Positions 1 through 10,524 of a DNA stretch of 64,000 nt are shown piece after piece (the first letter of the stretch is position 1; each line of letters starts with the position of its first letter). Location: contig DYIF01000002.1 of the NCBI GenBank assembly GCA_020723765.1, forward strand, positions 117,280-181,279, read 5' to 3'. Under the pieces are notes generated by a model. That model was given only the letters and a program-made list of their open reading frames with translations, was not told the origin of the DNA and searched no databases. The DNA is from Elusimicrobium minutum. Lineage in GTDB: Bacteria; Elusimicrobiota; Elusimicrobia; Elusimicrobiales; UBA9959. Position numbers and translations under genes: made by a program.

Positions 1-41
1 CAAACTTTTGTTTTTAGTTAAATTTAAGATTTGGTGTTTTT

Positions 42-122
42 GCGCGGGAAGGGACTCGAACCCTTACGCCGTTAAGCATACGCCCCTCAAACGTACGCGT
101 CTACCAGTTCCGCCACCCGCGC
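42..122 (-). tRNA. tRNA-Leu (anticodon GAG)
   Basis: Reverse complement GCGCGGGTGGCGGAACTGGTAGACGCGTACGTTTGAGGGGCGTATGC...GGGTTCGAGTCCCTTCCCGCGC: Leu-type D-arm, long variable arm, acceptor stem pairs, anticodon loop TTTGAGG. Confidence 0.93.
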
Positions 123-180
123 TAAATGGGTTACGATATTATTTTATCATTTTTATCGGTTTTTTGTCTATTTCAAAAGC

Positions 181-1695
181 TCAATCCAGAGGGATATTAT
201 CTTCAAATATGGTTAAAACCTCTTCGACTTTTTCTGGATTTTTAGCGTTTAAAAGCTTTTTTCTCAGAGTAAGGTTCGATATTAGCCTTGAAATCTTTGA
301 AAGTATGTTTAACTGAATAGACGGGTCGTTATAAGGAGTAAGTATCATAAATATAATCTTTACAGGTTTGTTGTCCGGAGAAGGAAAGTTTATTCCACCT
401 TCGCTTTTCCCCACCACTATAACCGGTTTTTTTAAACCTTCTATTCTGGCGTGAGGTATGGCCACCTGATGGCCTATGGCGGTGGAAAAAGATTTTTCTC
501 TTTTTATTATTTTTTCTTTTATCTCGTTTTTCGCCGAAAAGATTTTGTTTTCAAAACTTTTTTCTATAAGCTCGCCTATGGCTTCAAACCTATCCGCGGA
601 TTTTACATCCATTACGGAAGATTTTTTATCGAGTATCAAATCCAGCCTGTAAACCGGGCGTTTTTCAAATTCGTCTCTTATTTCCCCGGTTATATCTTCT
701 ATTATATCTTCAACGCTTAACAATCCGACCACCTCTCCTTTTTCGTTGGATACAAGCGATATGTGAATATTGTTTTCTTGAAAATATCTTAAAGCTTTTT
801 CCGCGGGCAAATTTTCGTTTATCGTTTTTATTTCTCTTATGAATTTTTTTAATTCCATATTTTTGTAAATATCCAAAGAACAGTTTAAAAATATATCTTT
901 TATATGTATAAAACCTATTATTTTATCTCCGTCTTTAACCGGGTATCTTGAAAACTTATGGTCGGAAAGAGTTTTCATAAATTTTTCGTAAGAAGAGTCG
1001 ATTTCTATTGTTATTATCTTTTCTTTGGGGGTCATTATTTCTTTTACGAAAGTTTTTCCAAAGTCGAAAAGATGTTCGAACATCATAAGCCTTTGAAGAC
1101 TTATTCTTCCCAATTCTTCCGAATGGGACAATATAAGCCTTATTTCGTCTTCGGAATGATACATATCGGTTTCCGAAGATTTAAGTTTTAATAATTTAAG
1201 AATAAAATTAGCGCTTTCATTTAAAATCAACATCGGAATATACATTAAAGTATGAAATATCTTTAAAGGAATCGCAACCCAAAAAGCGGATTTTTCAGGT
1301 ATCCTTATGGCAAGATTTTTAGGGGTTAACTCCCCGATTACGACATGTAATCCCGTTATTAACGAAAATGAAATTGCTATCGAAAAAGAATTTAATAAAG
1401 CTTGAGTCATAGGAATCCCAGTCAAACTTAATAAAGGCTTTATTATAAAAGAAAAAGCAGGCTCGCCAACCCAACCCAAACCCAAACTCGCTATCGTTAT
1501 TCCTAACTGACAGGTGGAAAGATATTCGTCTAAGTGTGTAGTTATTTCTTTAACAAGTTTTGCAAGCTTAACTCCCTTATTTTCAAGCTCTTCTATTCTT
1601 GTATTTCTTATTTTTACTATGGCAAATTCTGCAAGAACAAAAAAAGCATTCAAAAGAAGAAAGAATAAAGCCCAAAAAATATCAAAATATTCCAT
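181..1695 (-). CDS. CNNM/CorC-HlyC type membrane protein (DUF21 + CBS pair) with C-terminal PTS EIIA type-2-like domain
   Basis: N-terminal multi-TM DUF21-like region, CBS-type segment, then 'STAIGHQVAIPHARIEGLKKPVIVVGKSEGGINF' resembling EIIA-Ntr/Fru with the active-site His motif. Confidence 0.8.
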   Translation of the reverse strand: MEYFDIFWALFFLLLNAFFVLAEFAIVKIRNTRIEELENKGVKLAKLVKEITTHLDEYLSTCQLGITIASLGLGWVGEPAFSFIIKPLLSLTGIPMTQALLNSFSIAISFSLITGLHVVIGELTPKNLAIRIPEKSAFWVAIPLKIFHTLMYIPMLILNESANFILKLLKLKSSETDMYHSEDEIRLILSHSEELGRISLQRLMMFEHLFDFGKTFVKEIMTPKEKIITIEIDSSYEKFMKTLSDHKFSRYPVKDGDKIIGFIHIKDIFLNCSLDIYKNMELKKFIREIKTINENLPAEKALRYFQENNIHISLVSNEKGEVVGLLSVEDIIEDITGEIRDEFEKRPVYRLDLILDKKSSVMDVKSADRFEAIGELIEKSFENKIFSAKNEIKEKIIKREKSFSTAIGHQVAIPHARIEGLKKPVIVVGKSEGGINFPSPDNKPVKIIFMILTPYNDPSIQLNILSKISRLISNLTLRKKLLNAKNPEKVEEVLTIFEDNIPLD

Positions 1696-1707
1696 AAGAA
1701 AACTATG

Positions 1708-1995
1708 TTACTGTTTTGTATTAGCCGGAACAGTCGGAGGAGCCTCATATAAAACGGATTTATATCTGGTCGGGGAAAGAACTGTAAGTATTATGGAATT
1801 TAACGCAAAAGCCAAAGCTAACCACATTGTAAATTTTTTTATAAATGTCGTTCCGCCGGGGCTTGAAAAAAGAGAATCTCCCCCGCCTCCAAACATACTT
1901 AATGCCGAACCTTTGCTTGTTTGAAAAAAAAGAATAGAAACAACAAGCAAAAAACATATTATTATATGCAAAATAAGAAAAAGATTATACATCAA
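1708..1995 (-). CDS. secG: preprotein translocase subunit SecG
   Basis: Short two-TM protein with 'LLVVSILFFQTSKGSALSMFGGGGDSLFSSPGGTTFIKKFTMWLA'. Confidence 0.85.
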   Translation of the reverse strand: MMYNLFLILHIIICFLLVVSILFFQTSKGSALSMFGGGGDSLFSSPGGTTFIKKFTMWLALAFALNSIILTVLSPTRYKSVLYEAPPTVPANTKQ

Positions 1996-2007
1996 ACCTC
2001 CAATATA

Positions 2008-3216
2008 TTATTCGGCCAAAGCTTCAAGCCCCGGAAGAATTTTTCCTTCAACGAATTCAAGGCTCGCTCCGCCGCCGGTGGAACAATGAGAAACCTCTTC
2101 CGGTTTAACTCCGGATTTTTTTAAAGCGTTTAAGGTATCCCCTCCGCCTAAAACGGATACCGCTCCGTTTTTTGTAGCCTTAGCCACCGCCTTTGCAAGC
2201 TCCACGGTTCCGTTTGAAAAAGCGGGCATTTCAAATATTCCCATAGGACCGTTCCAGAATATGGTTTTGGCTGACATTATCTTTTCGGAAAATATCGAAA
2301 TAGTTCTGCTTCCTATATCCACTCCTATCCATTCGTCCGGTATGGCCATAGATTGGGTAAGTTCGGTTTTTGCGTCTTCTTTAACCTCTTTTACTACCAG
2401 ATGGTCGGCGGGAAGCAAAAGCTCCACGTTATTTTTAAAAGCCTTTAAAATTATTTTCTTGGCGTCCTCTATTTTATCTTCTTCAACCAGAGATTTCCCT
2501 ATATTTACATCCTGAGCTTTTAAAAAAGTATAGGCCATAGCTCCGCCTATAATCAACACATCCACTCTATCTAAAAGGCTTTCAAGAACCGTTATTTTAT
2601 CGCTTACCTTCGCCCCGCCTATTATGGCGACAAACGGCCTTTGAGAAGCGCTCATTATTTTCTCCAGATACTCCAATTCTTTCTGAAGAAGAAATCCTAT
2701 GGAAGAAGGAAGATGCTTTGTTACGGCGCTTGTGGAGGAATGAGCTCTGTGTATGGCTCCGAACGCATCCTGAACGAAAAAATCGCAACCTCTGGCGAGT
2801 TCCTTGGCGAAATTTTCGTCGTTTTTTTCTTCTTCGGGATGATATCTAAGATTTTCGCAAAGAAGTATTTCTCCGTTTTTAAGATTTTTTAGAGCTTCCT
2901 CTCTCGCCTTACCTATGCAGTCCTCCGCAAAATAGGTTTTTGTCCCCATTATCTTTTCGACATATTCGGTTACCGGCTTAAGAGTATATTTCGGATCTAC
3001 TTTTCCTTTAGGCCTTCCCAAGTGAGCTATCAAAACCACTTTGGCTTTTTTGGAAACGAGATATTTTACCGTCTTTTCCGTTTCCCTTATCCTCGTATCG
3101 TCGCTTACTTTACCGTCTTTCATCGGAACATTGTAATCGACTCTGACTAGTACTGTGGATCCTTCGGTTATATTTATATCCTGAACTCTTTTCAATTTTA
3201 AAACTGGTCTTGTCAT
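2008..3216 (-). CDS. pgk: phosphoglycerate kinase
   Basis: 'VLVRVDYNVPMKDGKVSDDTRI', 'VVLIAHLGRPKG', C-terminal 'SVLGGGDTLNAL..CSTGGGASLEFVEG'. Start placed at MTRPV after an AGGAG RBS rather than the longer ORF start. Confidence 0.96.
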   Translation of the reverse strand: MTRPVLKLKRVQDINITEGSTVLVRVDYNVPMKDGKVSDDTRIRETEKTVKYLVSKKAKVVLIAHLGRPKGKVDPKYTLKPVTEYVEKIMGTKTYFAEDCIGKAREEALKNLKNGEILLCENLRYHPEEEKNDENFAKELARGCDFFVQDAFGAIHRAHSSTSAVTKHLPSSIGFLLQKELEYLEKIMSASQRPFVAIIGGAKVSDKITVLESLLDRVDVLIIGGAMAYTFLKAQDVNIGKSLVEEDKIEDAKKIILKAFKNNVELLLPADHLVVKEVKEDAKTELTQSMAIPDEWIGVDIGSRTISIFSEKIMSAKTIFWNGPMGIFEMPAFSNGTVELAKAVAKATKNGAVSVLGGGDTLNALKKSGVKPEEVSHCSTGGGASLEFVEGKILPGLEALAE

Positions 3217-3229
3217 AACTGGCTCCTTT

Positions 3230-4564
3230 TTATTTTGAAACTTTAGAAGATACAAGGTCGCTAACTAACTCCTTAAGTCCCGGAGAAGTTCTCTCTTTAA
3301 GATAATAAGTTATCCTTAAAGAGGGTTTATTAAACTTAAGATGTCTTGCGAGATCTATGGGAGTTCCTACCAGAACCAGATCGCACGGAATTTTTTCTAT
3401 TGTTTCTTTTAACTCTTTCATCTGAGTGGTTCCGTAACCCATAGCCGGGAGTATGTTTTCAAGATGGTTATATTTTTTGTAAACCTCTTTTATAGAACCC
3501 ACGGCATAAGGTCTTGGGTCTATTATATCGGCGGCTCCGTGCTCTTTTGCCGCTACATAAGCGGCTCCGTAGTTCATCTCTCCATGAGTAAGCGTCGGGC
3601 CGTCTTCCACGACTAAAATCCTCTTTCCCTTTATCTGAGCCACATCTCCCTGAACCACAACAGGGCTTTCCGCTTCTATTATCTGAGCGTCGGGATTTGC
3701 GTATTTAATGCTCGCTTTGACTTTTTCTACATCGTCGGGTTCGGCTGTATCTACCTTATTTATAACAACAACATCGGCCATTCTAAGATTGGTGGCTCCG
3801 GGGTGATAAAAATTTTCGTGTCCGGCTCTTAAAGGATCGGTTACGACTATATGTATATCCGGCTTATAAAAAGGAAGGTCGTTGTTTCCGCCGTCCCAGA
3901 GTATTACATCGGCTTCCTTTTCCGCTTCTCTTAAAATCTTCTCGTAATCCACGCCCGCATAAACTATATGACCTTCGCTTATATGAGGTTCATACTCCTC
4001 CATCTCTTCTATCGTACAATTATGGTCTTCCATATCTTTTATTGAAGCGAATCTCTGGCAGGTTTGTTTCTCGAGGTCCCCGTAAGGCATGGGGTGTCTT
4101 ATGACGACGGTCTTTTTTCCCATCTCTTTTAGTATTTTAGCTATCTTTCTCGAGGTCTGGCTTTTACCGCATCCTGTTCTTACCGCGCATACCGATATTA
4201 CCGGCTTTATAGATTTTATCATCGTATGTTCGCCGCTTAAAAGCCTGTAATCGGCGCCGCATGCAAGCGCTATGGAAGCTTTTTCCATAACGTAATTAAA
4301 GCTAACGTCGCTGTATGCGAAAACAACCTCGTCTATTTTATGTTTTTTAATCAGTTCCGGAAGTTCAACTTCGTCATATATCGGTATACCGTTGGGATAC
4401 AGCTTACCGCTCAACGAAGCGGGATATTTTCTCCCGGCAATGTTTGGAATTTGCTGAGCCGTGAAAGCCACCACTTCGTAGCTATCGTTATCTCTGTAGT
4501 AAGTATTAAAGTTATGAAAGTCTCTTCCCGCAGCGCCCATTATTATTACTCTTTTTTTAGACAT
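3230..4564 (-). CDS. cyclic 2,3-diphosphoglycerate synthetase-like GTPase-fold protein
   Basis: 'MSKKRVIIMGAAGRDFHNFNTYYRDNDSYEVVAFTAQQIPNIAGRKYP', P-loop-like 'VRTGCGKSQTSRKIAKIL'; lies between gap and pgk. Confidence 0.75.
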   Translation of the reverse strand: MSKKRVIIMGAAGRDFHNFNTYYRDNDSYEVVAFTAQQIPNIAGRKYPASLSGKLYPNGIPIYDEVELPELIKKHKIDEVVFAYSDVSFNYVMEKASIALACGADYRLLSGEHTMIKSIKPVISVCAVRTGCGKSQTSRKIAKILKEMGKKTVVIRHPMPYGDLEKQTCQRFASIKDMEDHNCTIEEMEEYEPHISEGHIVYAGVDYEKILREAEKEADVILWDGGNNDLPFYKPDIHIVVTDPLRAGHENFYHPGATNLRMADVVVINKVDTAEPDDVEKVKASIKYANPDAQIIEAESPVVVQGDVAQIKGKRILVVEDGPTLTHGEMNYGAAYVAAKEHGAADIIDPRPYAVGSIKEVYKKYNHLENILPAMGYGTTQMKELKETIEKIPCDLVLVGTPIDLARHLKFNKPSLRITYYLKERTSPGLKELVSDLVSSKVSK

Positions 4565-4586
4565 AAATCCTCCCGATATTTTTATA

Positions 4587-5657
<1,071 letters not shown>

Positions 5658-5752
5658 TTAAAGATTTTAGTCAGTGAGCTATCAGATTCTTTTCTTTTAA
5701 TATTATATCAATTTTTTTGTATAATGTTAATAACTAAATAAAAGGAGGATTT

Positions 5753-5983
5753 ATGATAGCGTTCGTTTTGTGCAAATTAATAGCGGGACTGGAACAAAAA
5801 GCGATTTCAAATATTAAAAACGTAAGAGGAGTAAAAGACGTCTATATGACCTTCGGAGCGTGGGATGCGATAATAATAGCCGAAGCCGAAACCATGGATA
5901 AGCTTTCGAATCTGATACTAAGAGAAGTAAGGTCCACTCACGGAGTTCAAACCACGGAAACTCTGGTAACAACAAATTACTGA
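5753..5983 (+). CDS. stand-alone Lrp/AsnC ligand-binding (RAM) domain protein
   Basis: 76 aa with RAM-like 'VRGVKDVYMTFGAWDAIIIAEAETMDKLSNLILREVRSTHGVQTTETLV'; no HTH. Confidence 0.8.
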   Translation: MIAFVLCKLIAGLEQKAISNIKNVRGVKDVYMTFGAWDAIIIAEAETMDKLSNLILREVRSTHGVQTTETLVTTNY

Positions 5984-5992
5984 GGAATAACT

Positions 5993-6400
5993 ATGAATCT
6001 TTCCAAGCCGTCCGAAAAAACTATTTTAATAGTCGACGACGACGAAGGGATAAGGGATCTTTTGGATTTTATAGTAAAAAAAGAAGGTTTTAAAACCGAA
6101 AAAGTTAGCGACGGGAAAACCGCCATAGAAAAAGCCAAAACTTTATATCCCGATCTTATAATTCTGGATCTTATGCTTCCGGGCTACGGCGGGTTTGAAA
6201 TACTGAGAGAGCTTCAAATGTATGAAACCGCGAAAATCCCCATAATAATAATAACCGGAAAGTATATGGATAGAACGACCCAGGAAATGATAAAGATGGA
6301 GCCGAATGTCGTAGATTTCGTAGAAAAACCAATAAAAACTCAAGTGCTTACTTCTTTGATACATAAAATACTGAAAACATCTCCGAAACCCGATAAATGA
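5993..6400 (+). CDS. response regulator receiver-domain protein
   Basis: 'ILIVDDDEGIRDLLDFIVKKEGF...PDLIILDLMLPGYGGFEILREL...IIIITG...VDFVEKPI'. Confidence 0.92.
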   Translation: MNLSKPSEKTILIVDDDEGIRDLLDFIVKKEGFKTEKVSDGKTAIEKAKTLYPDLIILDLMLPGYGGFEILRELQMYETAKIPIIIITGKYMDRTTQEMIKMEPNVVDFVEKPIKTQVLTSLIHKILKTSPKPDK

Positions 6401-7098
6401 CCACAATCGTAGCGATAATAATACTTCCGATGATACTTGCCGCTTTGATTTCTTATTCTCAAATAGTTTATTTGATAAAATCAAACATAAAATCTTCCTT
6501 TTTTTTTCTCTCGGGATTTTTAATCTATTTTGTTCTTCATTTTAAAAAAATATTTTCCCAAAAAACAAATTACGCATACGTTTTGGCCCACGAACTTACT
6601 CATGCGATATTCGGAATCGTTAGCGGAAATAAAGTAAAAAAAATAAACGTCACAAACAGAAACGGATACGTAAGCTTTAAAGGAAAAGTGAACATAATTA
6701 CCGCGATATCCCCTTATATATTTCCTTTTTATAATTTAATCTTGGCCGGATTATATCTTTTATTTTTATATTTTAAGAAAGACGGTTTTTTCGGTCCCTT
6801 TCTCTTCCTTCAAGGGTTTTTCCTTTCTTTTCACATAATTAACACAATAGACGCGATATCTTTTAACCAGAAAGATTTCAAAGAAAGCGGTGGGAGATTT
6901 GCCTCGTCGGTTATAATAATACTTTCAAACATTATCGTTACGGCAGCAATAATAGAAGTTTTAATATCTCCGAACAAACAAAATATTTTTCTTTTTATTA
7001 AAAACTGTTTCGAATATTATGTTTTAATAATTAAAAAAATAGCGTATTATTCTTTTTCTACTTACTTAAAAATAAAAGAAACAGTCAAAGCATTATGA
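6397..7098 (+). CDS. membrane protein with HExxH metallopeptidase-like motif
   Basis: Multi-TM protein with 'AYVLAHELTHAIFGIVSGNKVKKINVTNRNGYVSFKG'. ATG overlaps the preceding stop. Confidence 0.6.
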   Translation: MTTIVAIIILPMILAALISYSQIVYLIKSNIKSSFFFLSGFLIYFVLHFKKIFSQKTNYAYVLAHELTHAIFGIVSGNKVKKINVTNRNGYVSFKGKVNIITAISPYIFPFYNLILAGLYLLFLYFKKDGFFGPFLFLQGFFLSFHIINTIDAISFNQKDFKESGGRFASSVIIILSNIIVTAAIIEVLISPNKQNIFLFIKNCFEYYVLIIKKIAYYSFSTYLKIKETVKAL

Positions 7099-9134
7099 TA
7101 GTTTTTAAATTCTTTAGGTTTATAATACTTTTTATATTCGTTTTCATAATATCCGTTTCGGCTTTTTTGTTTTATGTCAACAAATATTATTTAACCGAAG
7201 AAAATATCAGAAACTACATAATAGAATTGATTCATGAAAAAACCGGAATGAATATAACGCTCGGCGAAATCCGTTTTCAAAAACCGGACAACTTCGTTTT
7301 AAAAAACGTAACCATATCGGACAACGAAAGAAACGAAATATTCCGGGCGGAATGGGTAAAAATAAATTTCAATATGACGGAGTTTATAAAAAACTTTTCT
7401 TTCAAACCCGATTTCATATCGATAGAAAATTCCAAAGCGAATCTGATTAAAAAAGACGGCAAATGGAATTTTCAAAAACTCACCTATTCTTCCGACAAAA
7501 CCTCGGCGATACCGGAAACTGATATCAAAGGGCTTATTCTAAACGTAAAAGATACCGATTCAAACCGCTCTTACTTCGCGGACATATTCGCTCTTAACCT
7601 GACGAAAAAAATTTTGTCGAACGAAATTTACGTATATGCGGACTTCAATTACGAAAGCTCTTTTTTAAAAAAGACGAAAATAACCTCTTCTTTTTATATT
7701 CCGATGGATTTTTCAAAAATAGATATCGAATGGCTTAAAACCGAAATAAACGGTAAAAAGGTAGAAATAGAAGGAATCGTTTCCAACTTTGAAAATTCCT
7801 CTTCCGAACTTACGATAAAAACATCCGAAGAGATAAACTTAAAAGATTTTTTAAAGATAAACAAAGACATAATAATAGACAAATTTACGGCGGCTTTAAA
7901 TACCAAAAAAACATCCGACAAAATATTAAACTTTAGCTCTCGAATAAAAAAACTTAACGCGGAAATATCGGTAAACTACGACACTCAACTGAAAGGTGTA
8001 GAAAGCTCCGAAATAAAAATTAAAGGAGCCGATATAAACAAATTAAAAGAATTTATAAAAGATTTCATAAAAGAATTTTCCGGCAACGTAGATCTTGAAA
8101 TTAAAACCCAAAAAAACGGAGAGAAAACTAACCTATACATAACCGCTTACTCTCAAAACATCTCTTTCAAAGACGAATACGAACTTTTGAATTTTAAAAA
8201 CGCGAAGATAAAGCTGATAATAAATCCGTCTTTCGACGCTTTGAATCTAATGGAAGCCAAAGCATCATTTCCGTACGGAACGATAAAAGGAAGCCTTAAA
8301 TCGGATTCGGATTATAAAAACGAAAACATATCCTCGTTATTCTATTTGGACGACATAAAATCCAAGATAGGCGTAAAAATAAAAGATAAATTTAGGAATA
8401 GAAAATTTTACATAGACATAGAAACTTCAATGTTTCCTTTTAATAAATTTTACGATATTTTTAATTACGCGACCGAAAAAATTCAATCGAAACCCTCAAA
8501 GAAAGATTCCGTTTATAATATGAAAGAAAGAGAGGTTTTCATATTGTGGAATTCCGCCAACTTAACCGACAATCCCTATATTTATGCCAGAAAATTGGAA
8601 ATCAAAGCCGACATTAAATCTTTCAATTCCTACGAACTTATGCGAGGTAATTTTAAAATAAAAGCCTTAAACGGAAAAATGGAAAATATTCAGCAAAACA
8701 TGAAAAACAACGAGAAATACGCCCTCATTTTCCTACCCATAACCACGATATTTTCTCTAAACAGGACAGGCGCGTTAAAAGTGGATTCTGAGCTTAAAGC
8801 GATTAACATATCGGATATCGGGGTTGATTTTGATTTAAATAATGCTAAAATAATAATTAATAAATTTTACCTGAACTCTAAAGAATTTCTTATCTATGCC
8901 AAAGGAAGCATGGATACGAAAAAAGAGCAGATAGATATGGAAGTTTACATAATAAACATGAAAGACTACAAATCCGGGGCGCTACCGGAATCTTTAACCG
9001 ATTCGAGAGGCAGGCCGGCTTTAGCTTTTAGAATAAAAGGAAGCTTTAAAAATAACGAAGTAAAAATTTTCGACGCCACAAATATAACTGAACTTGTCGA
9101 AAAACAGGTAAAGGAATCCATAAAAATTAATTAA
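7095..9134 (+). CDS. AsmA-family protein
   Basis: N-terminal TM, 'NIRNYIIELIHEKTGMNITLGEIRFQKPDNFVLKNVTI', long beta-rich region typical of AsmA-like proteins. Confidence 0.7.
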   Translation: MIVFKFFRFIILFIFVFIISVSAFLFYVNKYYLTEENIRNYIIELIHEKTGMNITLGEIRFQKPDNFVLKNVTISDNERNEIFRAEWVKINFNMTEFIKNFSFKPDFISIENSKANLIKKDGKWNFQKLTYSSDKTSAIPETDIKGLILNVKDTDSNRSYFADIFALNLTKKILSNEIYVYADFNYESSFLKKTKITSSFYIPMDFSKIDIEWLKTEINGKKVEIEGIVSNFENSSSELTIKTSEEINLKDFLKINKDIIIDKFTAALNTKKTSDKILNFSSRIKKLNAEISVNYDTQLKGVESSEIKIKGADINKLKEFIKDFIKEFSGNVDLEIKTQKNGEKTNLYITAYSQNISFKDEYELLNFKNAKIKLIINPSFDALNLMEAKASFPYGTIKGSLKSDSDYKNENISSLFYLDDIKSKIGVKIKDKFRNRKFYIDIETSMFPFNKFYDIFNYATEKIQSKPSKKDSVYNMKEREVFILWNSANLTDNPYIYARKLEIKADIKSFNSYELMRGNFKIKALNGKMENIQQNMKNNEKYALIFLPITTIFSLNRTGALKVDSELKAINISDIGVDFDLNNAKIIINKFYLNSKEFLIYAKGSMDTKKEQIDMEVYIINMKDYKSGALPESLTDSRGRPALAFRIKGSFKNNEVKIFDATNITELVEKQVKESIKIN

Positions 9135-9146
9135 AAGGAGGGCTAT

Positions 9147-9725
9147 ATGCCGAAAAATAAATTTGACATAATAGGTATTCTTCAGGAACACGGCGCGATA
9201 GTAAGCGGTCATTTCAAACTCCCGTCCGGTTTTCATTCTCAAACTTATATTCAAACATCGACGGTGCTTCAGTACCCGCATATAGCCCAAAAAATCGCGA
9301 AAGAAATGGCGGACAAGTTTCCTCAAGAAATAAACGTAGTAATATCCCCAAACCCCGCCATAATAGTAATAGGCCAGGAAATAGCCAGAATAAAGCAGGC
9401 AAGGTCGATATTTACCGAAAGAGTGGAAGGGGTGATGGTTTTAAAAAGGAATTTTAAAATAAACGAAAACGAAAAGGTTTTGATAGTGGACGACGTATTT
9501 TCAACGGGTAAAATATGCGCCGAGGCCATATCGCTTGCGAGAAACTATAAGGCAAAGGTAGTGGGAGTCGCGGCCATAGTGGACAGATCCACCGGGGAAC
9601 TTCCTTTCTTTAACGTTCCCGTAAGAGGATTGGTATCCTATCCTCTGGAATTATATACTCCGGAAAACTGTCCGTTATGCCAAAAAGGAGTTCCTCTTAC
9701 GGTCATATCCGCATCCAATAAATAA
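9147..9725 (+). CDS. pyrE: orotate phosphoribosyltransferase
   Basis: 'HGAIVSGHFKLPSGFHSQTYIQTSTVLQYP', PRPP-binding 'VLIVDDVFSTGKICAEAI'. Confidence 0.9.
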   Translation: MPKNKFDIIGILQEHGAIVSGHFKLPSGFHSQTYIQTSTVLQYPHIAQKIAKEMADKFPQEINVVISPNPAIIVIGQEIARIKQARSIFTERVEGVMVLKRNFKINENEKVLIVDDVFSTGKICAEAISLARNYKAKVVGVAAIVDRSTGELPFFNVPVRGLVSYPLELYTPENCPLCQKGVPLTVISASNK

Positions 9726-9727
9726 AA

Positions 9728-10507
9728 ATGAAAACCAAATTCGTATGTTTATTAACCGATTTCGGAGAGTTTGATCCCTTTGTGGGAATAATGAAATCGG
9801 TTATTTATTCGAAAAACCAGGGATTAAAAATTATAGACATAACTCACTCTATTCCCCCTCAGGATGTGAGAACCGGGGCTTTCTATCTTATGTCTTCGAT
9901 ATCCTATATGCCGGAAAAATCTCTGATTATAGCCGTCGTAGATCCAGAGGTCGGGACGGGGAGAAGCATCATATGGGCAAAAACGGAAAATCATCAGATA
10001 ATAGCGCCTGATAACGGAATAATAAGCTGGGTGGGAGAAAAAGAAAAGATATTAGAAACAAGAATTATAACCAACGATAAACTTTTTCTTGATAAAATAA
10101 GCTCAACTTTTCATGCGCGGGATATTATGGCTCCAGCAGCGGCCTTAATAGCAAAAGGATTTAAAGAAGAAAATATCGGTCCGTTATATAGCGATTACAG
10201 AAAAATAGATTTCCCCCACCCTAAAAGAGTAGGGAATTCTTTAACAGGAGAAATCATAGCTATAGACAGATTTGGAAATGCCATAACGAACATTGCAAAA
10301 GAATATGTCACCCCCAAATCCATATTCAACATCTCAAACGTACTAATAAAAGGGCTAACCCTTACTTACGCGATGGGACAGGCAAACGAAGAAATAGCCG
10401 TAATAGGCTCCTACGACCTTGTCGAGTTTTCCATAAAAAACGGCAACTTTTCCAAAACTCATAACATAACTATCGCAATGCCAGTGGAAGTAATAGTAAA
10501 TATTTAA
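9728..10507 (+). CDS. SAM hydroxide adenosyltransferase (DUF62 family)
   Basis: 'LLTDFGEFDPFVGIMKSVIYSKNQGLKIIDITHSIPPQDVRTGAFYL', 'VVDPEVGTGR', 'APDNGIISWV'. Confidence 0.9.
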   Translation: MKTKFVCLLTDFGEFDPFVGIMKSVIYSKNQGLKIIDITHSIPPQDVRTGAFYLMSSISYMPEKSLIIAVVDPEVGTGRSIIWAKTENHQIIAPDNGIISWVGEKEKILETRIITNDKLFLDKISSTFHARDIMAPAAALIAKGFKEENIGPLYSDYRKIDFPHPKRVGNSLTGEIIAIDRFGNAITNIAKEYVTPKSIFNISNVLIKGLTLTYAMGQANEEIAVIGSYDLVEFSIKNGNFSKTHNITIAMPVEVIVNI

Positions 10508-10524
10508 CCAAATACGGGAGAATT

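Noticed and set aside
8-316. 102-aa + strand ORF at the left edge
   Set aside because: It runs across tRNA-Leu and the 3' end of the CNNM-like gene on the opposite strand; no RBS or recognisable domain.
1514-1924. 136-aa + strand ORF spanning secG and the CNNM-like gene start
   Set aside because: Antisense to two convincingly coding minus-strand genes; shadow ORF.
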